IMG/VR virus record: IMGVR_UViG_3300037117_000082
Coordinates: 1 to 64,000 of that record
Source of the DNA: a virus
Length of the DNA: 64,000 nucleotides
Strand: one strand, 5' to 3'
Under the pieces are notes generated by a model, which worked only from the letters and a program-made list of their open reading frames with translations, was not told where the DNA came from and ran no database searches. Of the stretch, positions 46,505 to 53,347 are shown one piece after another. How positions within the stretch are numbered: position 1 is the first letter of the stretch; each line of letters begins with the position of its first letter. The position numbers and the translations under genes are program-made.

Positions 46505-46726
46505 ATGGGCAGGCAGCCAGAGGCCAGGATCGGCGACGTGATCAGCGGGACGTGCGTCACGTTCGGGAGCCAGAAGACCGGCATCGTGGCCGAGGTCATC
46601 GGCCCCATCGCCTTGCCGGACTGCGGCGGCTACCGCTACCAGCTCACCGAGACCGGCGAGTTCTACGCCAGTGGCAAGCCCGTCAGGCCGATCGTGTTCT
46701 ACGGACGGCACGAGGCGCTGGCCTGA
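46505..46726 (+). CDS. Unknown 73-residue beta protein
   Basis: MGRQPEARIGDVISGTCVTF...; short strands typical of an SH3-like barrel (ISGTCVTFGSQKTGIVAEVIG, YQLTETGEFYAS). GAGGGAGC precedes the ATG. First gene behind the palindromic promoter. Function unknown. Confidence 0.6.
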   Translation: MGRQPEARIGDVISGTCVTFGSQKTGIVAEVIGPIALPDCGGYRYQLTETGEFYASGKPVRPIVFYGRHEALA

Positions 46727-47085
46727 TGTCCGAGCGCCACAAGTCCCCGATGCTCGGCTGGCACCCGCCGGCCGAGCTATCGGCGTGGGCAAGAGCAGAA
46801 GCGCAGCGACGGGGAGTGCGCCTCTCGGTGATCCTTACCGAGGCCCTTTCCCGTCTCCGTGCCTCTGCCGGCTTCGATCACTTCCGCATCGGCGGCTTCG
46901 ATGACGAGGGCCGGGCCGGCGCTGAGTACACCGAGCCAGTGCAGGTCACCTGCGGCCTGTGCGGTACCTCGCAGGCGTTCACGTGGCGGGACGACGGGGG
47001 CGCCGACAGGACCGAGAGCCTCGCCGTGCTCACCGCATGGGCGCAGGATCATGAGTGCCAGCCACCTACAGGGGAGGACCGATGA
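46726..47085 (+). CDS. Small RHH-like protein with zinc site
   Basis: 119 residues. PAELSAWARAEAQRRGVRLSVILTEALSRLRAS resembles the two helices of a ribbon-helix-helix domain. VTCGLCGTSQAF and a late DHEC may bind zinc. TGATG overlap with the preceding gene. Possible regulator; not proven. Confidence 0.55.
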   Translation: MSERHKSPMLGWHPPAELSAWARAEAQRRGVRLSVILTEALSRLRASAGFDHFRIGGFDDEGRAGAEYTEPVQVTCGLCGTSQAFTWRDDGGADRTESLAVLTAWAQDHECQPPTGEDR

Positions 47086-47342
47086 GCGAGACAGCACGCA
47101 AGCCATCGAAGCCGTGGCGCGTAGACGGCCCGGCGGATCGCGGCAACGGCCAGACTTACCGTAGCCAGAGCGCAGCCTACGAGGCGGTGCGCGAGCTGGC
47201 CGGATTCGGTCACGACAGCACCGTCTGGCACTGGGAGGACGGCCGGTGGCGCACCTACGACAAGGTGAGCGCCGCTGACATGACCGCCGCATTCGATACG
47301 CAAGCCGTGACAGCTACCGGGACTACGGAGGAGGGGTCATGA
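47082..47342 (+). CDS. Unknown 86-residue protein
   Basis: MSETARKPSKPWRVDGPADR...; WRVDGP..GQTYRSQSAAYEAVRELAG..STVWHWEDGRW looks like a small alpha/beta domain of the DUF1508 or dsRBD-like size, not identifiable. Overlaps neighbours by 4 bases. Confidence 0.55.
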   Translation: MSETARKPSKPWRVDGPADRGNGQTYRSQSAAYEAVRELAGFGHDSTVWHWEDGRWRTYDKVSAADMTAAFDTQAVTATGTTEEGS

Positions 47343-47575
47343 TCTTCGGTCACACGCACGACTACGAGGCAGTAGCCGTAGAGCACTCAGCAACGGGCCC
47401 GTTCTCGCCCACGGGAACCGCGATCCTCTGGCGCTGCAAGTGCGCTCACGTGTTCTCCGAGCGCATCGAGGGAAAGTGGACGCTCGGGCAGGTGCGCGGG
47501 GAGCGGGAGTTGACGGAAGCTGAGCGGATCGAGTTCGAGGCTGAGCTCGGCGAGGCAGCGGAGAGGCTGTCATGA
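47339..47575 (+). CDS. Unknown 78-residue protein
   Basis: MIFGHTHDYEAVAVEHSATG..., with a CKC pair, a beta hairpin (TAILWRCKCAHVFSERIEGKWTLG) and a C-terminal acidic helix. Actinophages often carry similar one-zinc small proteins. No name. Confidence 0.55.
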   Translation: MIFGHTHDYEAVAVEHSATGPFSPTGTAILWRCKCAHVFSERIEGKWTLGQVRGERELTEAERIEFEAELGEAAERLS

Positions 47576-47649
47576 CCTACGCAGGCTGCCGCCGGGCAAT
47601 GGCCCCGCAGAGTACCGCTCCTCCGCAACGACCCAGATCAGCCCCGTAG
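47572..47649 (+). CDS. Possible 25-residue peptide
   Basis: ATGA overlap with the preceding gene opens a frame reading MTYAGCRRAMAPQ..., rich in Pro and Arg. It may only be read-through sequence. Low support. Confidence 0.25.
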   Translation: MTYAGCRRAMAPQSTAPPQRPRSAP

Positions 47650-47702
47650 GGGGACCGGATAAGACCGCTTAGGTTCAAGAGCGGAAGTAGGAGGACGGCA
47701 AC

Positions 47703-47882
47703 ATGAGCACAACCGCCAGCGAGCACCCAAGGTGCGGATACTGCTACAAGAAGATCCGCATGCAGCGCAACGGCGCGTGGTATCACGACCACAACGCCAG
47801 CGTGTCCTGTAACCCCGGCTCGGGGTCGGACCGGAAGGCTTTTCCGGCGCCCGCTAGGGACCGAAGGGAAAGTGCGGCATGA
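47703..47882 (+). CDS. 59-residue zinc mini-protein
   Basis: MSTTASEHPRCGYCYKKIRM..., with CGYC, then H-D-H-N and a late Cys, matching a single zinc site. GGAGG is about 11 bases upstream. Its stop overlaps the next start. Function unknown. Confidence 0.55.
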   Translation: MSTTASEHPRCGYCYKKIRMQRNGAWYHDHNASVSCNPGSGSDRKAFPAPARDRRESAA

Positions 47883-48067
47883 CAACAGGCAAGATCAGCG
47901 AGCGGCAGGCTCCCAATCCCGGCAAGTGTGACCACTGCGGAACGCGCTTCGCTGCTGGCGTCCAGATCGTCTCCGATGATGATGGCGGCTGGCTTTGCGG
48001 GGACTGCGCAGAGGCTGACTGGCTTTGCTCTGACGGGCCGACCTGGCTTTGCTCGGGCACGTCATGA
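47879..48067 (+). CDS. 62-residue zinc-ribbon protein
   Basis: KCDHCGTRFAAGVQIVSDDDGGWLCGDCAEADWLC is a clear four-Cys ribbon. The tail repeats DWLCSDGPTWLCSG. ATGA overlaps on both sides. No family. Confidence 0.6.
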   Translation: MTTGKISERQAPNPGKCDHCGTRFAAGVQIVSDDDGGWLCGDCAEADWLCSDGPTWLCSGTS

Positions 48068-48258
48068 GTGAGATGAGCGCCGACCACCTGTCCGCCTGGG
48101 GCAGCCAGCCATGGTGCCACGCCTGCCAGTCGCGGACAGTCCGCTGGCATTGCGCCGACCGTGGCTGCCGCAAGGTCATCTGCCTGAAGTGCATGGCTGA
48201 GACGATCTGCACGGGTGTGCGGGTGCTGCTCACCTACCAGGGAGTTGAGCGGGTGTGA
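48064..48258 (+). CDS. 64-residue zinc protein
   Basis: WCHACQSRTVRWHCADRGCRKVICLKCM resembles a small B-box or ZnF-type double site. Hypothetical, coupled to its neighbours. Function unknown. Confidence 0.55.
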   Translation: MSEMSADHLSAWGSQPWCHACQSRTVRWHCADRGCRKVICLKCMAETICTGVRVLLTYQGVERV

Positions 48259-48458
48259 GCGAGCTGCTGACCCTCTACTGGGTGCGTCCCTGCAATGCCC
48301 GGGATGACCCGGAGCCCGGCGTCCGGCTGGAGCGCGCAGGCGAACTGATGAACAGGCTGTCGCCCACTGAGGCTCGCGAGCTTGGCGCCGAGATGATCCT
48401 CGCCGCTGGCGCCAGTGAAACGCAGTGGGGACAGGGCAGCGGTGACCGCGATGCGTGA
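48255..48458 (+). CDS. Small protein with an RLSPTEARELG helix, paralogue of 59233-59481
   Basis: 67 residues from GTG. VRPCNARDDPEPGVRLERAG and NRLSPTEARELGAEMILAAG are closely matched, residue by residue, by the protein at 59233. This is the only clear duplicated gene pair in the window. No family name; the helix-rich end may bind a partner. Confidence 0.6.
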   Translation: MSELLTLYWVRPCNARDDPEPGVRLERAGELMNRLSPTEARELGAEMILAAGASETQWGQGSGDRDA

Positions 48459-48699
48459 GCTGCCACCCGAGGCTGTCAACGTTGCCGCGGACGCCATTGA
48501 GGCGCACCCGGACTGGAACCTGCCATGGGCCACCGCAGAGGCGATGGCGCGCGCCGCGCTTGAGGCCGCCGGGCCGGTCACTGAGGCTCTGGTAATCGGC
48601 TACCTGGTCGATGGCAACGTCTGGCACCCCTCAGACGTAACGATCGTGCGGCGGGAGACTACCGCTACCGCAACTAAGCGGCCGACGGAGGAGCTATGA
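48451..48699 (+). CDS. Unknown 82-residue helical protein
   Basis: MRELPPEAVNVAADAIEAHP..., two helices then a beta hairpin (ALVIGYLVDGNVWHP). A GTG three codons earlier could also start it. Overlaps the preceding gene by 8 bases. Function unknown. Confidence 0.55.
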   Translation: MRELPPEAVNVAADAIEAHPDWNLPWATAEAMARAALEAAGPVTEALVIGYLVDGNVWHPSDVTIVRRETTATATKRPTEEL

Positions 48700-49088
48700 C
48701 TGAACATCTGACGCTTGACGGACTGCTCATGCGCGTCCAGGCCATTGATGACGTCCTCGACTCGTCGGGAAGCCCGGACTATCTCGCGCAGCCGCTCGCC
48801 CGGCACTGGGCACGGGTGACCAAGGTCTGCGAGGAAGCCGGTGAGGTGTGGCAGGCCCTGAGCAAGTGGACCGGCGAGAACCCGCGCAAGGCCTGCGGCA
48901 CTAAGGACGAACTGCTGGGGGAGCTGGGTGACACGCTCGGCGCGGCTATCTGCGCCATCCAGCACCTCACGAAGGACACCGAGGCAACCTGGGCCGTCGT
49001 CTCAGCGGCCGTGGACAAGTGCCATTCCAGGCTGACGGAGCCTGCGCTGTCTACCGCTTTGCTTTCTAAGCGGCAGGAGACGCCATGA
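48696..49088 (+). CDS. MazG-like nucleotide pyrophosphohydrolase
   Basis: 130 residues. VTKVCEEAGEVWQALSKWTGENPRKACGTKDELLGELGDTLGAAICAI has the E-E-x-x-E and E-x-x-D metal motifs of the all-alpha NTP pyrophosphohydrolase (MazG/MazG-like) fold. Such enzymes hydrolyse NTPs or dNTPs to monophosphates; phage versions tune nucleotide pools or lower alarmone signalling. Overlapping coupling on both sides. Confidence 0.75.
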   Translation: MTEHLTLDGLLMRVQAIDDVLDSSGSPDYLAQPLARHWARVTKVCEEAGEVWQALSKWTGENPRKACGTKDELLGELGDTLGAAICAIQHLTKDTEATWAVVSAAVDKCHSRLTEPALSTALLSKRQETP

Positions 49089-49306
49089 CCGACTACCGCG
49101 TTGAGTTCTCTATTACGCGGCGCAAGGACGGCGAGGGCGACTTCACGGAGATCGGCTTCGGATCGTCGGGAGCGCTCGACAGTATCGACGCCGCCTCGTT
49201 CGAGGTTGCGTCCATGATCCAGAACTGGCAGTGGGAAACCCAGCCCGGCATGCCTGACCCCGAGTCGCTCCGCGTCGCGGAGCGCGACCGGGAGCTGCCG
49301 GAATGA
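49085..49306 (+). CDS. Unknown 73-residue protein
   Basis: MTDYRVEFSITRRKDGEGDF...; a beta-strand start, then FEVASMIQNWQWETQPGMPDPES. Similar-looking short proteins recur in actinophages. No function. Confidence 0.55.
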   Translation: MTDYRVEFSITRRKDGEGDFTEIGFGSSGALDSIDAASFEVASMIQNWQWETQPGMPDPESLRVAERDRELPE

Positions 49307-49350
49307 CGGGGCCGTGTACCGCTAACCTGCCGAAGCGGAAGGACTGAGCG

Positions 49351-49506
49351 ATGACCAAGCAGACTGTAGAACCGGGCGACCGGGTACTGATCCCCGCCAT
49401 CGTGGAGTGCCTGGGCCACGACGATAACCACGTCATCGTCCGGGTCGCTGGCATCCCGGTTCAGGTGTCTACCGCTTCCTGTGAAGAACGGAAGGATTGC
49501 CCTTGA
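49351..49506 (+). CDS. 51-residue beta mini-protein
   Basis: MTKQTVEPGDRVLIPAIVEC..., small-barrel-like strands (RVLIPAIVECLGHDDNHVIVRVAGIPVQVS). GGAAGGACTG lies before the ATG. Between 49307 and 49350 only a 14-codon frame (MTGPCTANL) is seen, probably not a gene. Confidence 0.5.
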   Translation: MTKQTVEPGDRVLIPAIVECLGHDDNHVIVRVAGIPVQVSTASCEERKDCP

Positions 49507-49643
49507 GGCAGACCCCGTGAGCTACGCCAGCCACCGCCACCTAGAGCGGCACGCTGGCAGTCGCCTTCGCCTTCGACACGGCCACCTGGATCTAGCCGCG
49601 TGGCTACCGCGCGCAAGCCCCCGCGACTGCCACAATCCCCCAT

Positions 49644-49775
49644 GTGCGCTTATCCCTGGCAATCCTCCTAGCCCTGGCGCTCAACCTCGCTGCCTGGCGC
49701 TGGGACACCCGGAGTGAGCGCAGGAAGCCACGACGGCGGCGATGGTGGCGGGGTCCGGGCTGTCACTGCCGGTAG
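49644..49775 (+). CDS. 43-residue single-pass membrane peptide
   Basis: VRLSLAILLALALNLAAWRWDT... then an Arg-rich tail ending WWRGPGCHCR. One hydrophobic helix followed by many Arg is typical of small phage membrane peptides. No ribosome site is visible. Bases 49507-49643 hold only a weak overlapping frame. Confidence 0.4.
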   Translation: MRLSLAILLALALNLAAWRWDTRSERRKPRRRRWWRGPGCHCR

Positions 49776-49821
49776 CGGCTAGGCTTCGGGGAGACAGGAA
49801 AGAGCGCACCGAGGGGGAGCC

Positions 49822-49983
49822 GTGGCACCACCGATCGAGACCGCACTGCCGGACCTGCGCGGCATCCCCCTCGGTGATGTCCCTGGCCGTTACCCGGCGC
49901 TGGACGCCGTGCTCGAGCGGCTGGTGGACGTACCGCGGGTAGTTCCGGTGGCCGGGTTCAACTCCTCGTTGGCGCCGTACTAG
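49822..49983 (+). CDS. FxSxx-COOH-like RiPP precursor-type peptide
   Basis: 53 residues from GTG 49822 after GAGGGGGAGC. LPDLRGIPLGDVPG and the terminal VAGFNSSLAPY match the actinobacterial FxSxx-COOH family, whose members carry a conserved LxDLRGIPL stretch and end in F-x-S-x-x. They usually sit beside a radical SAM/SPASM maturase. Here three extra residues (APY) follow FNSSL, and no maturase gene is in the window. Recognition is by motif only. Confidence 0.65.
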   Translation: MAPPIETALPDLRGIPLGDVPGRYPALDAVLERLVDVPRVVPVAGFNSSLAPY

Positions 49984-49991
49984 GTGCGCTC

Positions 49992-50276
49992 GTGAACTAC
50001 CAGGACGCCTGCGCAGCCGTTGCCCTCCCGTGGCGCACCGGACGGCACAACAGCCAGGTCGCCTACGCGCAGGCAGGGGAAACGGCCAGCGACGATGACG
50101 TGATGGTCGGCACGTTCATGGCCCCGGAACTGGCAGAGGATGCCGTGAGAGCTCACAACGCGGCAGTCGAGGCGCGGCAGATGAGTCCTGCTGCGCCCGC
50201 TGGTGACGCAATGTGGACGTGCCCTGACTGCAACGAGCCTGCGCCTCACAAGCGCGGAGAATGCCCGGTGTACTGA
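49992..50276 (+). CDS. Unknown protein with C-terminal zinc pair
   Basis: 94 residues from GTG; MWTCPDCNEPAPHKRGECPVY ends it as a one-zinc site. The N-terminal part (DACAAVALPWRTGRHNSQVAYAQ) is alpha/beta. TGATG coupling to the next gene. Confidence 0.55.
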   Translation: MNYQDACAAVALPWRTGRHNSQVAYAQAGETASDDDVMVGTFMAPELAEDAVRAHNAAVEARQMSPAAPAGDAMWTCPDCNEPAPHKRGECPVY

Positions 50277-50473
50277 TGGCCAGGATGCTAGGCCGGGAGC
50301 GGCGCGCTGGCTGCGGCAACTTCCGCTGCCGTCTCTGCGGTCCCGGTGATACGCGGTGGGCCAAGCGACGGGAAGCGCGGGAGGCCGAGCGCGAGATCGA
50401 GGCTGACTACGACCACGCCGCTCCGGTTGCCCTGGCGCTGAGGCCGTGGCGCATCCTGCGGGAGGACCAATGA
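50276..50473 (+). CDS. Small basic protein
   Basis: 65 residues, MARMLGRERRAGCGNFRCRL..., with CGNFRCRLC near the N terminus and a charged helix RWAKRREAREAEREIEADYDH. May bind nucleic acid. Function unknown. Confidence 0.5.
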   Translation: MARMLGRERRAGCGNFRCRLCGPGDTRWAKRREAREAEREIEADYDHAAPVALALRPWRILREDQ

Positions 50474-50709
50474 CCTACAGCGCACCGCTCCGTGACCGCA
50501 TAGCCGTCAGGATCTGCAACGCGGTCATGCGGGTACTGGCAACCGAGCACTACCGGAAGATGATCACCGGGGCGATACGGCTTGGACTCCAGACCGCAGC
50601 GGACGAGTCGCTGGCGCTGGTCACGATCTCGCCGGACGTGCCGCCCGTCGTGAGCTTCGATGAGCGCGACCTGGCCGTCATCGCCATGTACGACGAAGAC
50701 GAGGGCTGA
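50470..50709 (+). CDS. Unknown 79-residue protein
   Basis: MTYSAPLRDRIAVRICNAVM..., helical (RVLATEHYRKMITGAIRLGLQTAADESLAL) with an acidic end. Coupled by ATGA. No family recognised. Confidence 0.55.
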   Translation: MTYSAPLRDRIAVRICNAVMRVLATEHYRKMITGAIRLGLQTAADESLALVTISPDVPPVVSFDERDLAVIAMYDEDEG

Positions 50710-50960
50710 TGCCCGGCACCCGCTGGGATGCCCGTGCAGGCCGCATGATCCGGATCCCGGAGTCCTGCGATCACTGCGGGCGCAGGCTGGCCAGCGGGCA
50801 TGCAAGAGGCAGCAACGGGGAGAGGCTCTGTCACCCGGACAACCCGGGCCTGCCTGACTGCGCAAGGCGCGTGGCCGCTGGTGAGATACTCGGCGCGCTC
50901 AAGGGCATCGGGCAGCCGCCGCCGGGGGTCACGGGCATCACCGAGGAGGCCCGATCATGA
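50709..50960 (+). CDS. 83-residue zinc protein
   Basis: ESCDHCGRRLASGHARGSNGERLCHPDNPGLPDCARRV shows a C-x2-C..C..C site of treble-clef type. It starts at TGATG. Small phage proteins of this look may bind DNA; not established. Confidence 0.55.
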   Translation: MPGTRWDARAGRMIRIPESCDHCGRRLASGHARGSNGERLCHPDNPGLPDCARRVAAGEILGALKGIGQPPPGVTGITEEARS

Positions 50961-51307
50961 CCACGCCAGCCGCGCTCCGTGAGGACGCTGACCAGTTCAT
51001 CGAACTCGTCCGGCTGGACTGGGCGGTCACCAAGACCTGGAACCGGCTGCACGCCGTCAAACCGGAGACCTGGACCGATGAGCACCGGGACGACATGGAG
51101 TGCGAGTGGGCCGTCCTGGCGCCTGTGCGGCTTGCCTGCGGGCGCACCGCAGCGTACCTGTGCATCCCCGGGCTGTTCTCGCGGATGGGCGCTCAGCGCT
51201 GCACGGGCTGCTGCCGAGCTACCGGGATGCCGCAGGGGAAGGGATCGCCGAAGAACGACGACGCCTGCCGCGTGATCCTGGGACTGCCGACCGATCCCGA
51301 CCGCTAG
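50957..51307 (+). CDS. Unknown 116-residue protein
   Basis: MTTPAALREDADQFIELVRL...; helical N terminus and then GAQRCTGCCRATGMPQGKGSPKNDDACR, a possible zinc site. It is the last gene before a bidirectional terminator. Function unknown. Confidence 0.55.
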   Translation: MTTPAALREDADQFIELVRLDWAVTKTWNRLHAVKPETWTDEHRDDMECEWAVLAPVRLACGRTAAYLCIPGLFSRMGAQRCTGCCRATGMPQGKGSPKNDDACRVILGLPTDPDR

Positions 51308-51333
51308 GATTGCCTCTCCGCGTCCACGGAGAC

Positions 51334-51371
51334 AGCCCGGCAGGGCATCTAGGTCCCGAACCTGCCGGGCT
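51334..51371. terminator. Bidirectional terminator between convergent operons
   Basis: AGCCCGGCAGG (51334-51344) and CCTGCCGGGCT (51361-51371) form a perfect 11-bp stem with a 16-base loop, followed by TTTCCC on the plus strand. It lies between the rightward operon ending at 51307 and the leftward one ending at 51385. Confidence 0.7.
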
Positions 51372-51384
51372 TTCCCGTTGCCAG

Positions 51385-51642
51385 TCACGTCTCCGGGCCG
51401 CAAGTAAGGCACACGTTCTGAGTCATGACGTGCTCGCCATCCGGCATGTCCAGGAAGCGCACCGCGTAGCCGTCATACGGCGTGAACGGAACCCCGCAGG
51501 CCGGGCACGGAAACTCCCCGCCCGCGTCGGCCGGTTCCTCGTAGTCGTCTGGGTGAAAGAGCCGGACGTGATCGAGCAGCCCGGTGGCAATGCCGAGATC
51601 GGCGTCAATATCCGAACCGCACCGCAGGCAGGCTGCGCTCAT
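51385..51642 (-). CDS. 85-residue double zinc protein
   Basis: CLRCGSDIDADLGIATGLLDHVRLFHPDDY resembles a C2H2-like finger (CxxC..H..H), and CPACGVPFTPYDGY..CLTCG a second site. Last gene of a four-gene leftward operon. A DNA-binding role is possible but unproven. Confidence 0.6.
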   Translation of the reverse strand: MSAACLRCGSDIDADLGIATGLLDHVRLFHPDDYEEPADAGGEFPCPACGVPFTPYDGYAVRFLDMPDGEHVMTQNVCLTCGPET

Positions 51643-51935
51643 TCCGCCACCGTGCCTTCCCGCTCGGCAGGCAGCCGGCGCATCATCATCGGGTGGTCAC
51701 GGTCGCCGCTGGCCTTGAACTCAATCTTCACGCTGGTGACTGGACCTGGCGGGATGCACTCAGGGTCAACGGGGCCGAAGTTGCTGACCGTGAGCGGCGT
51801 GTCCACCCTGATGTCCAGGCCGTGGGGCTTGGCCGCCTCGAACTCGTAGCCGGTGCCGTCCGCGAACTCCACGCGGGTAAGGACGCGGGAGACCTGCGGG
51901 ACCGGATCGAAGGCAGTGCGCGCGGGCTCGGTCAT
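51639..51935 (-). CDS. Unknown 98-residue beta protein
   Basis: MTEPARTAFDPVPQVSRVLT...; RVEFADGTGYEFEAAKPHGLDIRVDTPLTVSNFG and VTSVKIEFKASGDRDHP are regular beta strands. Overlaps the next gene by 4 bases. No family. Confidence 0.55.
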   Translation of the reverse strand: MTEPARTAFDPVPQVSRVLTRVEFADGTGYEFEAAKPHGLDIRVDTPLTVSNFGPVDPECIPPGPVTSVKIEFKASGDRDHPMMMRRLPAEREGTVAE

Positions 51936-52189
51936 GGTCGTGATCCCGCCGCGCCTTCCCGCCCGGCATCCGGCAGGTACTCGATCACGAATCCGCCGCC
52001 GTCCAGTGCCCGGATCCGGGCGCCCTTGCTGAGCCGTATGCCCGCGTCGCCGGCGTCACTGGTGACGGTGATGCTGCCGCCGGGGCCGAACTCCACGCCG
52101 AAGCCGGAGCCGTCCAGCCCGGCAACCTGGGTTGCGCTGTAGAGGCTGCACCCGACGATTTCGATGGGCGCCTCTGCTGTCTCGGTCAT
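51932..52189 (-). CDS. Unknown 85-residue beta protein
   Basis: MTETAEAPIEIVGCSLYSAT..., repeating DGSGFGVEFGPGGSITVTSD and DGGGFVIEYLPDAG, an internal duplication of a beta-hairpin unit. The start at 52189 follows GAGAGGA. Triple operator sites at 52213-52268 lie directly upstream. Function unknown. Confidence 0.55.
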   Translation of the reverse strand: MTETAEAPIEIVGCSLYSATQVAGLDGSGFGVEFGPGGSITVTSDAGDAGIRLSKGARIRALDGGGFVIEYLPDAGREGAAGSRP

Positions 52190-52212
52190 GGTCTTGATCC
52201 TCTCAAATTGCA

Positions 52213-52268
52213 GTCTCATCATGAGACTTCTGCCTGTCTCATCAAGAGATTCAGTCTCATCATGAGCC
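52213..52268. promoter_or_regulatory. Three tandem GTCTCATCATGAGAC-type operators
   Basis: GTCTCATCATGAGAC (52213-52227; 7-bp arms around one base), GTCTCATCAAGAGAT (52236-52250) and GTCTCATCATGAGCC (52254-52268) lie head to tail in 56 bases, 24-80 bases upstream of the ATG at 52189. The left halves are identical and the right halves decay. Cooperative binding of a dimeric repressor or activator is the simplest reading. Confidence 0.65.
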
Positions 52269-52333
52269 TGCCGGTTGCTGCGAAACGCCCGTCTGGCCTG
52301 CATGTACTTGACGTGATCTTCCTCCGGTCGGTA

Positions 52334-52822
52334 TCACTTAGTGGTCCGGGAAGTGACCGCGCGCCGCGATCTGAAAGCCTCCGCGCGGGACACATGGACC
52401 GCGCCGGCCAACTCGACCAGCGCAGCGCCCGGCGGCAACTCCCCTCCCGGCGAGTCAAGCAGGGCAAGCGCCCGCAGCCGCACGTCGGCATGGCCGAGGT
52501 CGGACGTGAGCATTTCCCGCAGGGTCTCCTCGAAGTCGCGTGACTCGGCGGCGGAACGCGGCAGGCACGACGGATGGATGCCCAGCCCAATGAGCTTGTG
52601 CCGGATCTTCCGCTCGCTGCACCCCGCGTGGCAGAACCAGACGAGCCGGTGCTTCCCCTCGCTGATCTTGAGCGAGCGCTTCGCGTCGTCGTGACCGGGG
52701 CAGTACGCCGTGAAGTACCAGCGGCCCGTGTCGGTGTCCATGCGCAGATCTGCGGGCGCTCCCGGCACCTTGGGGCGCACGTGCTGGTGGAGGCACTCCC
52801 TGGACGGCACATCGCATGCCAC
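52334..52822 (-). CDS. Primase-type zinc-finger protein
   Basis: 162 residues from GTG 52822. WYFTAYCPGHDDAKRSLKISEGKHRLVWFCHAGCSERKIRHKLIGLG fits the CHC2-type zinc domain of DNA primases, with C-x-G-H and C-H-x-G-C ligands. The catalytic TOPRIM part is absent, so it is a stand-alone zinc module. The C terminus has an HTH-like AALVELAGAVHVSRAEAFRSRRAV. It probably acts in initiation or regulation of phage replication. Confidence 0.7.
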   Translation of the reverse strand: MACDVPSRECLHQHVRPKVPGAPADLRMDTDTGRWYFTAYCPGHDDAKRSLKISEGKHRLVWFCHAGCSERKIRHKLIGLGIHPSCLPRSAAESRDFEETLREMLTSDLGHADVRLRALALLDSPGGELPPGAALVELAGAVHVSRAEAFRSRRAVTSRTTK

Positions 52823-52935
52823 GGCGCGCTCAGACGGCGAGAGGGATTGCGGGGCGCGGCTGATCGGGGAGGCTGTCGCCAGTTATGCTCTGCATAGGCT
52901 GCACCGGGTTTCTTAGCCGAGACGGTGACGGCTTA

Positions 52936-52978
52936 GGCCCGGCGAGTGTTTCCGCACTCGTTCGGGCCGCCGTTTTTT
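52936..52978 (+). terminator. Rho-independent terminator with T6
   Basis: GGCCCG-g-CGAGTG pairs with CACTCG-tt-CGGGCC around a six-base loop, then GCCG and TTTTTT (52973-52978). This is the best classical terminator in the window, read on the plus strand. No plus-strand gene ends just before it, so an unannotated RNA may end here. Confidence 0.65.
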
Positions 52979-53076
52979 GTTGTCCTCGAACAGTCTACCG
53001 GTTGTAAGCACCCCGACACGGTGTGTGCGTGCAGGTTTTCGACCCTCCGCCCGCTACCATCCACGCCGGGGGGCCG

Positions 53077-53104
53077 GGGAGACCCGATGGGGATCGGGTC
53101 TCCC
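53077..53104. terminator. 12-bp hairpin, possible terminator
   Basis: GGGAGACCCGAT and ATCGGGTCTCCC pair perfectly around GGGG. It is very stable and has a tetraloop. No T-tract follows. Confidence 0.4.
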
Positions 53105-53111
53105 GCCACAG

Positions 53112-53146
53112 AAGCCCCGGCTGGCTCGGCTCAGCAGCCGGGGCTT
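53112..53146 (+). terminator. 11-b hairpin followed by TTTCTG, possible terminator
   Basis: AAGCCCCGGCT (53112-53122) and AGCCGGGGCTT (53136-53146) pair perfectly around 13 bases and are followed by TTCTGTGTG. Second of three hairpins in a row. Confidence 0.5.
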
Positions 53147-53162
53147 TCTGTGTGCGCACATG

Positions 53163-53204
53163 AAAAAGCGCCGCCGCCAGTGCGGGGGGCGCTGGCGGCG
53201 GCGC
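53163..53204 (-). terminator. Minus-strand terminator-like hairpin with T5
   Basis: GCGCCGCCGCCAG (53168-53180) and CTGGCGGCGGCGC (53192-53204) form a 13-bp stem. On the minus strand it is followed by TTTTT (53167-53163), as in an intrinsic terminator. No minus-strand gene lies upstream of it before 53348. Confidence 0.5.
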
Positions 53205-53347
53205 GGGGCAGCCTCCGGGAGCGGGTGGGCTTGAGAGGCCGCACGGGGCAGCCAGCCGGACGGCTGCCGTTGCCGAGAGTAGCGCTCCCCTTACCGCTCA
53301 CGGTGTTGCCGCAGGACAGGGCGCGTGTCGGGCGGTACGGTGCTGGC

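Larger units (their letters stand above)
52823..53347. other. Gene-free stretch of hairpins and promoters
   Basis: 525 bases with no convincing gene. It holds four strong inverted repeats in 270 bases: 52936-52968 followed by six T, 53077-53104, 53112-53146 and 53168-53204. A TACGGT box lies just before the gene at 53348. The open frames across it have shadow composition. It could contain terminators for both directions or a small structured RNA. Confidence 0.5.

Noticed and set aside
52946-53347. The 5' extension of the frame that contains 53348-53680
   Set aside because: It runs through four hairpins and a terminator, is Pro/Arg-rich and has no ribosome site; the ATG with the TACGGT box is better.
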